Below, one piece after another: positions 1 through 8,807 of a DNA stretch of 64,000 nt (position 1 is the first letter of the stretch; every line of letters begins with the position of its first letter). The stretch lies in NCBI RefSeq assembly GCF_023023025.1, contig NZ_CP095481.1, positions 7,701,001 to 7,765,000 of the forward strand. The letters run 5' to 3'. A program made the position numbers and the translations under genes. The stretch comes from Amycolatopsis sp. WQ 127309. GTDB taxonomy: Bacteria > Actinomycetota > Actinomycetes > Mycobacteriales > Pseudonocardiaceae. Under the pieces are notes generated by a model that saw only the letters and a list, made by a program, of their open reading frames with translations, made no database searches and was not told the origin of the DNA.

Positions 1-447
1 GGGATCGCCGAGGCTCGCGTGCGGCGCGTCCTGCAGGGCGAAAACCGCCTGTCCGACGAAGAAAGCGGCGAACATCAGCGCCTGCCCGGCCACCACGGCG
101 ACGGCCGCGGCCACCACGACCTTGGCCGCCAGCGTCCGGTGCCGCCGCGGCGTGGCGATGAGGGACGTCTGCATCAGCCCGGTCGCGAACTCCGCGGTGA
201 CGATCAGGATGCCGAGCACCCCGAGGACCAGCTGGGCGACGACGTACGACATCAGGCTGCGCCCGGCCGGGTCCCACGCCTGCTGGTCCGCGAGCGTCGC
301 GCTCGCGTACTCCTTCCCGGCGGCGTTCGCGGTGAGGGCGGTGATGCCGAGCCCGACCACGAACAGGGTCGCCAGCGTGAACCAGGTGGAGCGCAGGCTG
401 CGGAGCTTGACCCACTCGCTGTGGAGGGCGTGGGCGAGCGCGCTCAT
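1..447 (-). CDS. ABC transporter permease (5' part only, runs off window)
   Basis: This is the N-terminal 149 residues of an integral membrane subunit of an ABC exporter; the rest lies beyond the left edge. The visible protein begins MSALAHALHSEWVKLRSLRS, the typical cytoplasmic start of ABC-2 type permeases. It then has a first membrane helix (about residues 21-38), an extracellular stretch, a second hydrophobic segment near 67-85 and a third near 108-135. The ATG at 447 overlaps the TGA of the upstream ATPase gene (ATGA), so the two are translationally coupled and should form one transporter. The substrate cannot be told; the ATPase type suggests drug, lipid or bacteriocin export. Confidence 0.88.
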   Translation of the reverse strand, partial: MSALAHALHSEWVKLRSLRSTWFTLATLFVVGLGITALTANAAGKEYASATLADQQAWDPAGRSLMSYVVAQLVLGVLGILIVTAEFATGLMQTSLIATPRRHRTLAAKVVVAAAVAVVAGQALMFAAFFVGQAVFALQDAPHASLGDP

Positions 448-1355
448 GCGGTGACTCCCTGGTACTCGACGCTGTCCTTGGTCAGCTCCATGAAGGCGTC
501 CTCCAGCGAGGCGCGCTGCGGGGTGAGCTCGCTGAGCGCGGCGCCGTGGTAGGCGGCGAGCTTGCCGATCTCCGCGCTGGTCAGGCCGGAGACGACGAGC
601 GAGGACTCGAGCCCGTCCCGCACGGTGGCCCCGGCGGCGGTGAGCCGGTGCGCGAAACCCGGATCGGGCGTGCGGACGAGGACGGTCCCCGCGCCGCCCG
701 CGCGCATCAGCTCGCCGACCCCCGTGTCGGCGATGAGCCGGCCGCGGCCGATGACGACCAGGTGGTCGGCGGTCTGCGCCATCTCGCTCATCAGGTGGCT
801 GGACACCAGCACCGCCCGGCCGTCGCGGGCCAGCGACCGCATGAAGTCCCGGATCCAGCGGATCCCTTCCGGGTCGAGGCCGTTCACCGGCTCGTCGAAG
901 ATCAGCACCCGCGGGTCGCCGAGCAGGGCCGCGGCGATGCCGAGCCGCTGCCGCATGCCGAGGGAGAACCCGCCGGCCCGCTTGCCGGCGACGTCCGCCA
1001 GCCCGGTCCGCGCGAGCACCTCGCCGACCCGGCGGCGGGGGAGACCGTTGCTGACGGCGAGGGCCAGCAGGTGGTCGTGGGCCGTCCGGCCGCCGTGGAC
1101 GGCACCGGCGTCGAGCAGCGCGCCCACCTCGGTGAGCGGCGCGGGGAGGCCGGCGTAGCGGCGGCCGCCGATGGTGGCCGAGCCCCGGGTCGGCGCCGCC
1201 AGGCCCAGGATCATCTTCATGGTCGTGGACTTGCCGGCGCCGTTGGGGCCGAGGAAACCCGTCACCTGCCCGGGTTCGACGGTGAACGAGAGGTCGTCCA
1301 CCACGGTGTCGGGCCCGTACCGCTTGGTCAGGCCCCGTACGTCGATCGTGGTCAT
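444..1355 (-). CDS. ABC transporter ATP-binding protein (DrrA/BcrA-like exporter type)
   Basis: A 303-residue cytoplasmic ATPase that powers the permease encoded immediately downstream. Walker A is GPNGAGKST near residue 37, the signature region reads SLGMRQRLGIA near 130, and Walker B is VLIFDEP followed by a D-loop near 155, with an SSHLMSE switch region. The C-terminal 80 residues are the small variable domain of DrrA/CcmA-type exporters. The sequence GMRQRL replaces the canonical SGGQ, as is common in this subgroup. The ATG at 1355 has only a weak ribosome site. The ECF42 sigma gene sits 123 bp upstream on the same strand, so co-regulation is possible but not shown. Confidence 0.93.
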   Translation of the reverse strand: MTTIDVRGLTKRYGPDTVVDDLSFTVEPGQVTGFLGPNGAGKSTTMKMILGLAAPTRGSATIGGRRYAGLPAPLTEVGALLDAGAVHGGRTAHDHLLALAVSNGLPRRRVGEVLARTGLADVAGKRAGGFSLGMRQRLGIAAALLGDPRVLIFDEPVNGLDPEGIRWIRDFMRSLARDGRAVLVSSHLMSEMAQTADHLVVIGRGRLIADTGVGELMRAGGAGTVLVRTPDPGFAHRLTAAGATVRDGLESSLVVSGLTSAEIGKLAAYHGAALSELTPQRASLEDAFMELTKDSVEYQGVTA

Positions 1356-1478
1356 GCGGCGAGCGTGCCCGGCCGGTCCGGCGAGTTCCTGAGTGCTTCT
1401 GGGAGAACTCTGTGAATCCGCCGCTCACGGCCCGGCCGGGGCGGCCCGGTCACGAGGAATCGCAACTTCTCGCCCGGG

Positions 1479-2705
1479 TCAGCCCAGCGCGGCCGCCTTG
1501 CCCAGCAGCACCGAGCGTTCCCGCTCGTTGGTGCACAGCCGGGCCGCCAGCTCCAGCTCGGCGCGCGCCTCCGGGCGCCGGCCGAGCCGGGTCAGCAGCT
1601 CACCGCGCACGGTCGGGACCAGGTGCGAACCCGGGAGCCGGTCGGTGACGACCAGCTCGTCCACGATGGCCAGGCCCGCCGCCGGACCCGACGCCATGGC
1701 CACGGCGACGGCCCGGTTGAGCTCGACCACCGGCGAGGGCGCGACCCGGCCCAGCGCCTCGTAGAGCAGCACGATCCGGTCCCAGTCCGTCGTCGCCACC
1801 GACGGCGCCGACGCGTGGACGGCGGCGATCGCGGCCTGCAGGCCGTAGGGGCCGAGCCCGCGCGGTGACGCCTGCGCCAGCGCGGCCAGCCCGCGGCGGA
1901 TCGCCGAGAAGTCCCACCGCCGCCGGTCCTGGTCCTCGAGCAGGATCGGCGCGCCGTCCGGGGCGGTCCGGGCCGGGAAGCGCGCGGCCGTCAGCTCGAA
2001 CAACGCGAGCAGGCCGTGCACCTCCGGCTCGGCCGGCTGCAGCGCGGCCAGTGTGCGGGCCAGCCGGATCGCCTCGTACGCGACGTCGGGGCGCACCAGC
2101 CGGTCACCCGAGGTGGCCGTCGACCCCTCGGAGAAGATCACGTAGAGGACGCTGAGCACGCCGCCCAGCCGCTGCTTGCGTTCGCCGGCCGGCGGCAGCT
2201 CGAACGGCACCCCGGCCGCCGCGATCGTCTTCTTGCCGCGGGTGATGCGGGCCTGCACGGTCGGCACGGACACCAGGAACGCGCGGGCGATCTCCTCGCT
2301 GGACAGGCCGCCGACCACGCGCAGGGTCAGCGCCACCCGGGCCTCGGGGGAGAGCACCGGGTGGCAGCTGATGAACATCAGCTTCAGGACGTCGTCGTCG
2401 ATCCGGTCGGGGTCGGGGTCGTGCTCGGAAACCTCGGCCACCTCGTCCTCGGTCGCGAGCAGGGCGTAGCGGTCCCGCAGGGCGGCCCGGCGGCGGATCG
2501 TGTCGATGGCCCGCCGCCGGGCCGTGGCCATCAGCCAGCCGACCGGGCTGGCCGGCGCGGCCTGCGGCCACGACACCAGCGCCTCGGCCACCGCCTCCTG
2601 GGCGGCGTCCTCGGCGAGCCCGAAGTCGCCGGTGAACCGGGTCAGCGCGGCCACGATCCGCGCCGACTCGATCCGCCACACGGCCTCGACATCGGCCGGT
2701 CCCAT
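1479..2705 (-). CDS. ECF42-type RNA polymerase sigma factor with C-terminal TPR-like extension
   Basis: A 408-residue extracytoplasmic-function sigma factor. Sigma region 2 lies near residues 10-75 (FTGDFGLAEDAAQEA and the TARRRAIDTIRR helix). Region 4 lies near 115-170 (LTLRVVGGLSSEEIARAFLV, then VQARITRGKKTI). The following roughly 220 residues form a helical extension typical of the ECF42 group, which lacks a classical anti-sigma factor and is encoded beside DGPF/YCII proteins. That is the arrangement here: the ATG at 2705 shares a base with the TGA of the DGPF gene (TGATG), so translation is coupled. The target promoters are not visible. Confidence 0.93.
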   Translation of the reverse strand: MGPADVEAVWRIESARIVAALTRFTGDFGLAEDAAQEAVAEALVSWPQAAPASPVGWLMATARRRAIDTIRRRAALRDRYALLATEDEVAEVSEHDPDPDRIDDDVLKLMFISCHPVLSPEARVALTLRVVGGLSSEEIARAFLVSVPTVQARITRGKKTIAAAGVPFELPPAGERKQRLGGVLSVLYVIFSEGSTATSGDRLVRPDVAYEAIRLARTLAALQPAEPEVHGLLALFELTAARFPARTAPDGAPILLEDQDRRRWDFSAIRRGLAALAQASPRGLGPYGLQAAIAAVHASAPSVATTDWDRIVLLYEALGRVAPSPVVELNRAVAVAMASGPAAGLAIVDELVVTDRLPGSHLVPTVRGELLTRLGRRPEARAELELAARLCTNERERSVLLGKAAALG

Positions 2706-3097
2706 CAGCCGCGGCCGGTGTTCTCGTCCCCGGCCTGACCCGGGACCTCGTCGTCGCCGGCGACCCGGCGGACCTCGATCTTCGACCCGGCCACGGCCGG
2801 CATCCGGGTGGCCCACTCGACGGCTTCCTCCTGGGAGGAGACGTCGAGCAGGAAGTAGCCGCCGAACAGTTCCCTGGTCTCCCCGTAGGGCCCGTCGGTG
2901 ACCACGGGCTTCTCGCCGCCGAAGGCGACCACGACACCGCGGGCCGGGTCGTCGAGCCCTTCGGCCGCGAGCAGCACCCCGGCCTTGAGCAGGTCTTCGA
3001 TGTACGCCCGGGTCGCGGCCATCTCCCGGTCGATGTCGGCCATCATGGCCGCGTTGGACTCGTCGGTGCCCCGCATGATCAGCATGTACTTCGACAT
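2705..3097 (-). CDS. YCII-related (DGPF) domain protein
   Basis: A 130-residue cytoplasmic protein of the YCII/DGPF family, seen as MSKYMLIMRG at the start and TDGPYGETRELFGGYFLL in the middle, which holds the DGP(F/Y) signature and the following beta-strand. Family members are ferredoxin-fold proteins of unknown chemistry that occur with ECF42 sigma factors; a role in sensing or modulating the sigma factor is proposed but unproven. The ATG at 3097 has a clear GAGGAG six to seven bases upstream. It is the first gene of the two-gene operon with the sigma factor. The acidic C-terminal tail (about residues 110-130) is outside the domain. Confidence 0.9.
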   Translation of the reverse strand: MSKYMLIMRGTDESNAAMMADIDREMAATRAYIEDLLKAGVLLAAEGLDDPARGVVVAFGGEKPVVTDGPYGETRELFGGYFLLDVSSQEEAVEWATRMPAVAGSKIEVRRVAGDDEVPGQAGDENTGRG

Positions 3098-3296
3098 CGT
3101 GTGCTCCTCGTTCCGGTCAGGCCGCCTGCCGGCCTCACGCCCCCTGGTCGAACGGGCGACCCGGGAATCGACACGGCCCCGGAGAAATCTTCCCCGGGCA
3201 CCGTCGATCCCGCCGGGGGATTCCGGGGGCAGACCGGCTTGACGAAAACATGAACGTGATTCACAGTTACCTTCGTTCCGACTCCGAGGTAACGAG

Positions 3297-4208
3297 GTGC
3301 CCGTGAAGGTGTCCCGGATCGTCCTCGCCGCCGCGCTGGCGGTGGCCACCACGGCCGGTGCGGGGGTGGCGAGCGCCGCGCCGGCTCCGGCGTTCCGCCA
3401 CTACGTCGCGCTGGGCGACTCCTACACCGCCGGGCCGCTGATCCCGTGGCAGTCGGCGAGCTGGTGCTTCCGGTCGAACAACAACTACCCGTCGTGGCTG
3501 GCCACCCGGCTCGGCATCTACACCACCCCGGGCGCGTTCACCGACGTGAGCTGCTCCTCGGCGGACACCACGAACATGACCAGGCAGCAGACCGTGCCCA
3601 GCGAGGACGCGCCGATCACCTACGAACACCCGCAGTTCGACGCCCTGACCCCGGACACCGACCTGGTGACCATCGGGATCGGCGGCAACGACGCGAGCGT
3701 GTTCGGGTCGATGATCTACACCTGCCCCGGCCTGCGTGCCGCCGACCCGACCGGCTCGCCGTGCCGGGAGCACTTCACCGTCAACGGCGTCGAGACCCTC
3801 ACCGCCGCGATCACCGGTACCGAACGGAACCTGGAGAAGGTCGTCAAGGGGGCCCGCGCGCTCTCGCCCGGCGCCAAGATCGTCCTGGTCGGCTACCCGC
3901 GGCTGGTCCCGCCGAGCGGCTACTGCCCGGACCGGATCCCCTTCGCCGACGGCGACTACCGCTGGTTCGACAGCGTCGAGCGCACCCTCAACGCCGCCCT
4001 GGCCAAGGCCGCGAAGAAGACCGGCGCGACCTACGTCGACACCTACGGCCCGTCGCTGGGCCACGACGCGTGCGCGGGCAGCGCCGCCTGGGTCAACGGC
4101 CAGTACACGAACCTGGTCAAAGCCGTCGCCTACCACCCGGTCCTGGCCGGGATGCAGGCCGAGGCCGGCCTGATCCACCAGGCGCTGGCCGCCGGACCCG
4201 AGCGGTGA
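3297..4208 (+). CDS. Secreted SGNH/GDSL-family hydrolase (esterase/lipase)
   Basis: A 303-residue exported hydrolase of the SGNH fold. A Sec signal peptide ends near AxA at about residue 28 (GVASAAPAP). Block I is YVALGDSYTAG with the nucleophilic serine, block III is IGIGGNDAS with the oxyanion asparagine, and the C-terminal AYHPVLAGM carries the catalytic histidine of block V. Paired cysteines in the mature part suggest disulfides, as in Streptomyces SGNH lipases. The GTG at 3297 is used here; a GTG six bases later (3303) also has a GAGG at good spacing and would give a start of MKVSRIV. It is monocistronic, convergent with the TetR gene. Confidence 0.92.
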   Translation: MPVKVSRIVLAAALAVATTAGAGVASAAPAPAFRHYVALGDSYTAGPLIPWQSASWCFRSNNNYPSWLATRLGIYTTPGAFTDVSCSSADTTNMTRQQTVPSEDAPITYEHPQFDALTPDTDLVTIGIGGNDASVFGSMIYTCPGLRAADPTGSPCREHFTVNGVETLTAAITGTERNLEKVVKGARALSPGAKIVLVGYPRLVPPSGYCPDRIPFADGDYRWFDSVERTLNAALAKAAKKTGATYVDTYGPSLGHDACAGSAAWVNGQYTNLVKAVAYHPVLAGMQAEAGLIHQALAAGPER

Positions 4209-4216
4209 CCGGAGTG

Positions 4217-4864
4217 CTAGCGGAAGCGGGGGCTGGTGACGATCTCGTCGACGTAGAGCCGATCGAGGCGCTTGGCCTCGTCCAAAGTGTCCTGATCGCC
4301 GTGGGGGTCGATCCGGAACGCCAGCTGCAGCAAGGCGTCCGCCACCCGGACGGCCGCCCGGCAGGCGAGCGCGAGCGGCGGTCCGTCGACGACGTCGGAG
4401 CGCGCGAGCAGGATCCGCCGGATGCTCTCGGCCAGCAGGTCGTTGTTCGCGTCGTCGGCGCGCAGCAGCTCGGGGCTGAGGTGGCGGCCCGTCCAGATCG
4501 CGACGTAACCCGGGTTCTGCCGGTACCGCTCGACGAACCGGTCGAAGACGATGTCGACCAGGTCCGCCAGCGGCGCGCGGGACGCCGCTTCGACCGCCTC
4601 GGCCATGGTCTCGCCGAAGCTGTCCATGTAGTGCTGCGCCAGCGCCGACAACACCGCGGCCTTGTCCTCGAAGAACTGGTAGACCGTGCCGGTCGGCACA
4701 CCGGCGCCGTCGGCGATCCGGCGGATGGTCAGTGCCTCGACGCCTTCGCCGGCCAGGATCCGGTCGGCCGCGGCGACGATCGCCCGCACCCGCGCGCGGC
4801 TGCGGGCCTGCTGGGGTTCCTTGCGCAGCCCCTTGAGGGCGCGGTCCGGTCCTGGCTCGGTCAC
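4217..4864 (-). CDS. TetR-family transcriptional regulator
   Basis: A 215-residue repressor-type regulator. The N-terminal helix-turn-helix spans about residues 24-70 (AADRILAGEGVEALTIRRIA, then GVPTGTVYQFFEDKAAVL), the standard TetR DNA-binding unit. The rest is an all-helical ligand and dimer domain whose ligand cannot be read from sequence. It is divergent from the ceramidase gene, with 62 bp between the starts, so control of that gene and of itself is the likeliest role. I see no convincing palindromic operator in the short gap. Confidence 0.93.
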   Translation of the reverse strand: MTEPGPDRALKGLRKEPQQARSRARVRAIVAAADRILAGEGVEALTIRRIADGAGVPTGTVYQFFEDKAAVLSALAQHYMDSFGETMAEAVEAASRAPLADLVDIVFDRFVERYRQNPGYVAIWTGRHLSPELLRADDANNDLLAESIRRILLARSDVVDGPPLALACRAAVRVADALLQLAFRIDPHGDQDTLDEAKRLDRLYVDEIVTSPRFR

Positions 4865-4926
4865 CAGCGCACAGTACCGTCCGGAGCGAGGCGGGCGACC
4901 GCGCCGCCACCGGGAGGGGACAGTCG

Positions 4927-6843
4927 TTGACGGACAGGGAGTTCCTGGTCGGCCGCGGGATCGCCGACATCACCGGCGAGGCCGCCGGCTGCGAACTGAT
5001 GGGCTACGGCAAGTCCTGGCAGCGCAGCGCGGGCCTCCACACGCGACTGCGCGCGCGGGCCTTCGTCATCGACGACGGCGCGCGCCGGGTGCTGCTGATC
5101 GTCTGCGACCTGCCGCTGATGTTCCCCAGCGTGCACCGCGCGGTGCTGGCCCGCCTGGACGGCCGGTACACCGAGTCCAACGTCATGATCACCGTGACCC
5201 ACACGCACTGCGGCCCCGGCGGCTACGGGCACCACCACCTCTACAACCTGTCCAACGGGTTCCACCCCAAGACGTTCGCCGCGATCGTCGACGGCATCAC
5301 CGAGGCGGTCGAGCGGGCGCACGCCGACCTCGCGCCCGCCGAGCTGACGCTGGCGCACGGGGAACTGCGCGACGCCAGCACCAACCGGTCGCGGGTGGCG
5401 TTCGACCGCAACCCGCGGGCGGACCGGGAGTTCTTCCCCGACGGCGTCGACCCGCAGACGACGGTGCTGCGCGTCGAGCGGGCCGGCCGGGTCGTCGGGG
5501 TGATCAACTGGTTCGCCACGCACGGCACCAGCATGACCAACCGGAACCTGCTGATCAGCTCGGACAACAAGGGGTACGCGGCGCTGCACTGGGAACGCGA
5601 GGTCGAGGGCGGCGACTACCTCGCGCCGGAGCCGCCGGGTTTCGTCGCCGCGTTCGCGCAGACCAACGCCGGGGACATGTCGCCCAACGTCGGCGGCCGG
5701 CCCGGCAGCGGCCCGACCGCCGACGAGTTCGAGAACACCCGGATCATCGGCCTGCGCCAGTACGCGGCCGCGGCCAAGCTGCTCGAGGAACCGGGTGTCC
5801 CGGTGCGCGGCGGGGTGGACCACCGGCTGACCCACGTCGACCTGTCCGCGACGGCCGTCTCGGCGGAGTTCTGCGGCGACGGGCGCGCCCACCGGACCCG
5901 CGGCCCGATCGGCGGCGCCGCGGCGCTGGCCGGCACCGACGAAGGCAAGGGCTTCGCCGGGTTCCGCCAGCAGCGCAACCCCTTCTGGGACGCGCTGTCC
6001 GCGGTGCTGTACCGGCTCGCTCCCGGACTGCGGGATGCCCAGGCGCCCAAGGGAATGACGCTGCCGGGCCGCCTGCTCAACCGGCTGCGCCCGTTCATCG
6101 CCACCCGGTTCCCGGTGCAGCTGCTGCGCGTCGGCCCGCTGTACCTGATCGGGATTCCCGGCGAGGTCACGATCGTGGCCGGCCTGCGGTTGCGCCGCAC
6201 GGTCGCCGAGCTCGTGGGCGCCGAGCTCGAGAACGTGCTGGTCGCCGGCTACAGCAACGGCTACTTCCACTACGTGACCACGCCGGAGGAGTACGCGGCC
6301 CAGCGGTACGAGGGTGGCAGCACGCTGTTCGGGCGCTGGCAGCTCGACGCCCTGCGGCAGACCGCGGCGCGGCTGGCCGTCGCCCTGCGCGACGGGACGC
6401 CGGTGGACCGGGGCACGCCGGAACCCGACCACTCCGGCCGGATCCGGCCCGCCGAGGACGAGACCGCGGACGGCCCGTCGCCCGGCCGGGTCCTGACCCA
6501 GCCCGCGCCGAGCTACCGCCCCGGCGAGCGGGCCGGCGTCAGCTTCGTGGCCGCGCACCCGAACAACGACCTCCGCCGCGGCCGCACGTACCTGACGGTC
6601 GAGTCCGAAGTGGACGGAGAGTGGCGCACGATCGCCGACGACGGCGACTGGGTCACGAAGTTCCACTGGTCACGTGACAAAAACACCGGCCCGGTCGTGC
6701 GGATCACCTGGGACATCCCACCCGGCACGACCGGCCCGCACCGCATCCGTTACCACGGCGACACCAAGGACCCGGCCGGCCGCGTCGAGCCGTTCACCGC
6801 GGTGTCCGACGTCTTCGTGATCGGCGGACGAGCGTCCCGGTAG
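4927..6843 (+). CDS. Neutral/alkaline ceramidase-like amidase
   Basis: A 638-residue protein of the neutral ceramidase family, which hydrolyses the N-acyl bond of ceramide. It starts with the family signature GRGIADITGEAAGCELMGYG. It carries the zinc-site motif THTHCGPGGYGHH near residue 96, ATHGTSM near 198, and NAGDMSPN near 243, where the serine matches the family nucleophile. The C-terminal immunoglobulin-like domain (about 515-635) is also typical. No signal peptide is visible, unusual for a family whose studied bacterial members are secreted. The TTG at 4927 follows GGGAGGGGA at proper spacing. Control by the divergent TetR is likely. Confidence 0.9.
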   Translation: MTDREFLVGRGIADITGEAAGCELMGYGKSWQRSAGLHTRLRARAFVIDDGARRVLLIVCDLPLMFPSVHRAVLARLDGRYTESNVMITVTHTHCGPGGYGHHHLYNLSNGFHPKTFAAIVDGITEAVERAHADLAPAELTLAHGELRDASTNRSRVAFDRNPRADREFFPDGVDPQTTVLRVERAGRVVGVINWFATHGTSMTNRNLLISSDNKGYAALHWEREVEGGDYLAPEPPGFVAAFAQTNAGDMSPNVGGRPGSGPTADEFENTRIIGLRQYAAAAKLLEEPGVPVRGGVDHRLTHVDLSATAVSAEFCGDGRAHRTRGPIGGAAALAGTDEGKGFAGFRQQRNPFWDALSAVLYRLAPGLRDAQAPKGMTLPGRLLNRLRPFIATRFPVQLLRVGPLYLIGIPGEVTIVAGLRLRRTVAELVGAELENVLVAGYSNGYFHYVTTPEEYAAQRYEGGSTLFGRWQLDALRQTAARLAVALRDGTPVDRGTPEPDHSGRIRPAEDETADGPSPGRVLTQPAPSYRPGERAGVSFVAAHPNNDLRRGRTYLTVESEVDGEWRTIADDGDWVTKFHWSRDKNTGPVVRITWDIPPGTTGPHRIRYHGDTKDPAGRVEPFTAVSDVFVIGGRASR

Positions 6844-6951
6844 GGGATTGGCCAACAGCGTCCGTTCGGGTGTTCGACGACGGATCCGGTTACGGCACAA
6901 CGGGTTCCCACGATCTCGAAGGCATCATTTCGACGTCGGAAGTGGGGTCGC

Positions 6952-7848
6952 GTGACCGACGAGCAGCCGCCGGGGGAGCTCGGCGAGGACCACAAGCGCA
7001 CCGTTCTCGAACGGACCGTCTTCGGTGCCATGGTGACCGTGCTCGGCCCCGGGGTCGGGTTCGTCTCCGCCGTGCAGGACCAGTTCCAGCCGTTCACCGG
7101 GCAGGGCCCGGCGACCTGGGTGTTCACCTTGGCCGTCCTGGTGCTGGCGGGCGCGGCGTGGTTCCTGGCGCCGCGGCTGCTGAAACGGTGGCGGCAGCGC
7201 AAGCCCGCCCGGGCGATCTCGCTGGTGCTGGCGGTGGTCCTGATGGTCTGCGCCGCGGGCGCCGGGGTCGCCACGGCGGCCCTGCTCGGCATCGGCGGAT
7301 CGGACGTGGCGGCACCACCCGCGACGACGACGTCCACGGCACCGACGTCGACGCCGTCTCCGTCGGCGGCCGTCCCGGCGGTGAGCACCAGCACCCCGAA
7401 CGGGGTCGCGACCATGACGTCCACGAGCACCACGGCGTCACCCACGCCCACGAGCACGAAGGTCCTGCCGCCCACGCCGTCCACCCAGGCGCCGGTCGCG
7501 TTCGGGTTCGACGCCGTGAAGACCGTGCCGCACTGCCACAACTACTTCGGTGACGGGACACCGCCGGGCGCGGACAAGGTCGTGCTCCTGGTGCGGCAGG
7601 CGCAGGACCCGAAGAACCGGTACTTCGAGCGGGTCGTGGTCTTCGACGGCTCCGGCCGGTGGTCGGCGCTGAACCTCGTCATCGGGCTGCCGGAGGACAC
7701 CGGCCCGTTCTACCTGGAGGCCTACCAGGTGAGCGCCGGCGAGGCGAACCGGCTGGAAGGCACGCCGGGCAACCTGCCCTCCGAGGTGCACGGCACCGGT
7801 CTCACCAGCCTGCTCGTCGTCCGCGACACGGCGAAGAGCGACTGCTGA
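6952..7848 (+). CDS. Two-helix membrane protein with Thr/Ser-rich linker, unknown function
   Basis: I do not recognise the family. The 298-residue protein has a short cytoplasmic start, a hydrophobic stretch near residues 25-45, a membrane helix near 60-78 (WVFTLAVLVLAGAAWFLAP), a basic loop (RLLKRWRQRKPAR) and a second clear helix near 86-110. A low-complexity Thr/Ser/Pro linker (about 118-180) follows, then a compact extracellular-looking domain of about 115 residues with two cysteines. The architecture resembles a surface domain displayed on a stalk. It stands alone between the ceramidase and the hydrolase pair. GTG start at 6952 after GAAGTGGGG. Confidence 0.7.
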   Translation: MTDEQPPGELGEDHKRTVLERTVFGAMVTVLGPGVGFVSAVQDQFQPFTGQGPATWVFTLAVLVLAGAAWFLAPRLLKRWRQRKPARAISLVLAVVLMVCAAGAGVATAALLGIGGSDVAAPPATTTSTAPTSTPSPSAAVPAVSTSTPNGVATMTSTSTTASPTPTSTKVLPPTPSTQAPVAFGFDAVKTVPHCHNYFGDGTPPGADKVVLLVRQAQDPKNRYFERVVVFDGSGRWSALNLVIGLPEDTGPFYLEAYQVSAGEANRLEGTPGNLPSEVHGTGLTSLLVVRDTAKSDC

Positions 7849-7964
7849 CGCCAATCCGGTGCGCGTCCCGCCCCGAACGACCAGCGGTGCTCGCGATGTT
7901 TGCGGCAGATGAATTGCGGGCACTCGAATTGTGGACGAGGTAATTTCTACCGTCGGGAGGACAG

Positions 7965-8807
7965 ATGCCCAGCGTGACCGTCGGCCACGAGAACTCCGCG
8001 CCGATCAACCTGTACTACGAGGACCACGGCACCGGGAAACCGGTCGTGCTGATCCACGGCTGGCCGCTCAGCGGCCGCTCCTGGGAGGCGCAGGTGCCGG
8101 TGCTCGTCGACGCGGGCTATCGCGTCATCACCTACGACCGGCGCGGTTTCGGCCGGTCCTCACAGCCGTGGGGCGGCTACGACTACGACACCTTCGCCGC
8201 CGACCTCGAAACCCTGCTCACCCACCTGGACCTGCGTGAGGTCACGCTGGTCGGCTTCTCGATGGGCGGCGGCGAGGTCGTCCGCCACCTCGCCACGCAC
8301 GGGGCCGGCCGGGTCGCCAAGGCCGTGCTCGCGGCGGCCGTCCCGCCGTACCTCCACAAGAGCGACGACAACCCGGACGGCGGTCTCGACGACGCGACGA
8401 TCGGCCAGTTCGAAGCCGGCGTCCGCGGTGACCGCCTGGCGTTCCTGAAGCAGTTCACGACGGACTTCTTCAGTGCCGGTGGCAAGCTGCTGGTGAGCGA
8501 GGACCAGCGCGCGTACGCCCAGGAGATCGCGGCGTTCGCGTCGCCGAAGGGCACCCTCGACTGCATCGCGGCGTTCGGCCGCACGGACTTCCGCGCCGAC
8601 ATCGCCAAGATCGGCGTGCCCACCCTGGTGATCCACGGTGACACGGACGCGATCGTGCCCTTCGAGGTCAGCGGCAAGCGCTCGGCGGAGTCCCTCGCGG
8701 ACAGCGAACTGGTCGTGATCAAGGGCGGCCCGCACGCGATCAACGCCTCCCACGCCCAGGAGTTCAACGACGCGCTGCTGGCGTTCCTGGGCCGGGGCCC
8801 CGCGTGA
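7965..8807 (+). CDS. Alpha/beta hydrolase, non-haem chloroperoxidase/arylesterase type
   Basis: A 280-residue cytoplasmic alpha/beta hydrolase of the cofactor-free haloperoxidase group. The oxyanion motif is LIHGWPLSGRSWE. The nucleophile elbow is GFSMGGGE near residue 98, the acid is in VIHGDTDAIVPFE near 225, and the catalytic histidine is in GGPHAINASH near 255. Members hydrolyse esters and can show perhydrolase side activity; the natural substrate is not predictable. ATG at 7965 follows GGGAGGACAG. Its stop overlaps the GTG of the VOC gene (GTGA), so the two are coupled and may act on related small molecules. Confidence 0.92.
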   Translation: MPSVTVGHENSAPINLYYEDHGTGKPVVLIHGWPLSGRSWEAQVPVLVDAGYRVITYDRRGFGRSSQPWGGYDYDTFAADLETLLTHLDLREVTLVGFSMGGGEVVRHLATHGAGRVAKAVLAAAVPPYLHKSDDNPDGGLDDATIGQFEAGVRGDRLAFLKQFTTDFFSAGGKLLVSEDQRAYAQEIAAFASPKGTLDCIAAFGRTDFRADIAKIGVPTLVIHGDTDAIVPFEVSGKRSAESLADSELVVIKGGPHAINASHAQEFNDALLAFLGRGPA

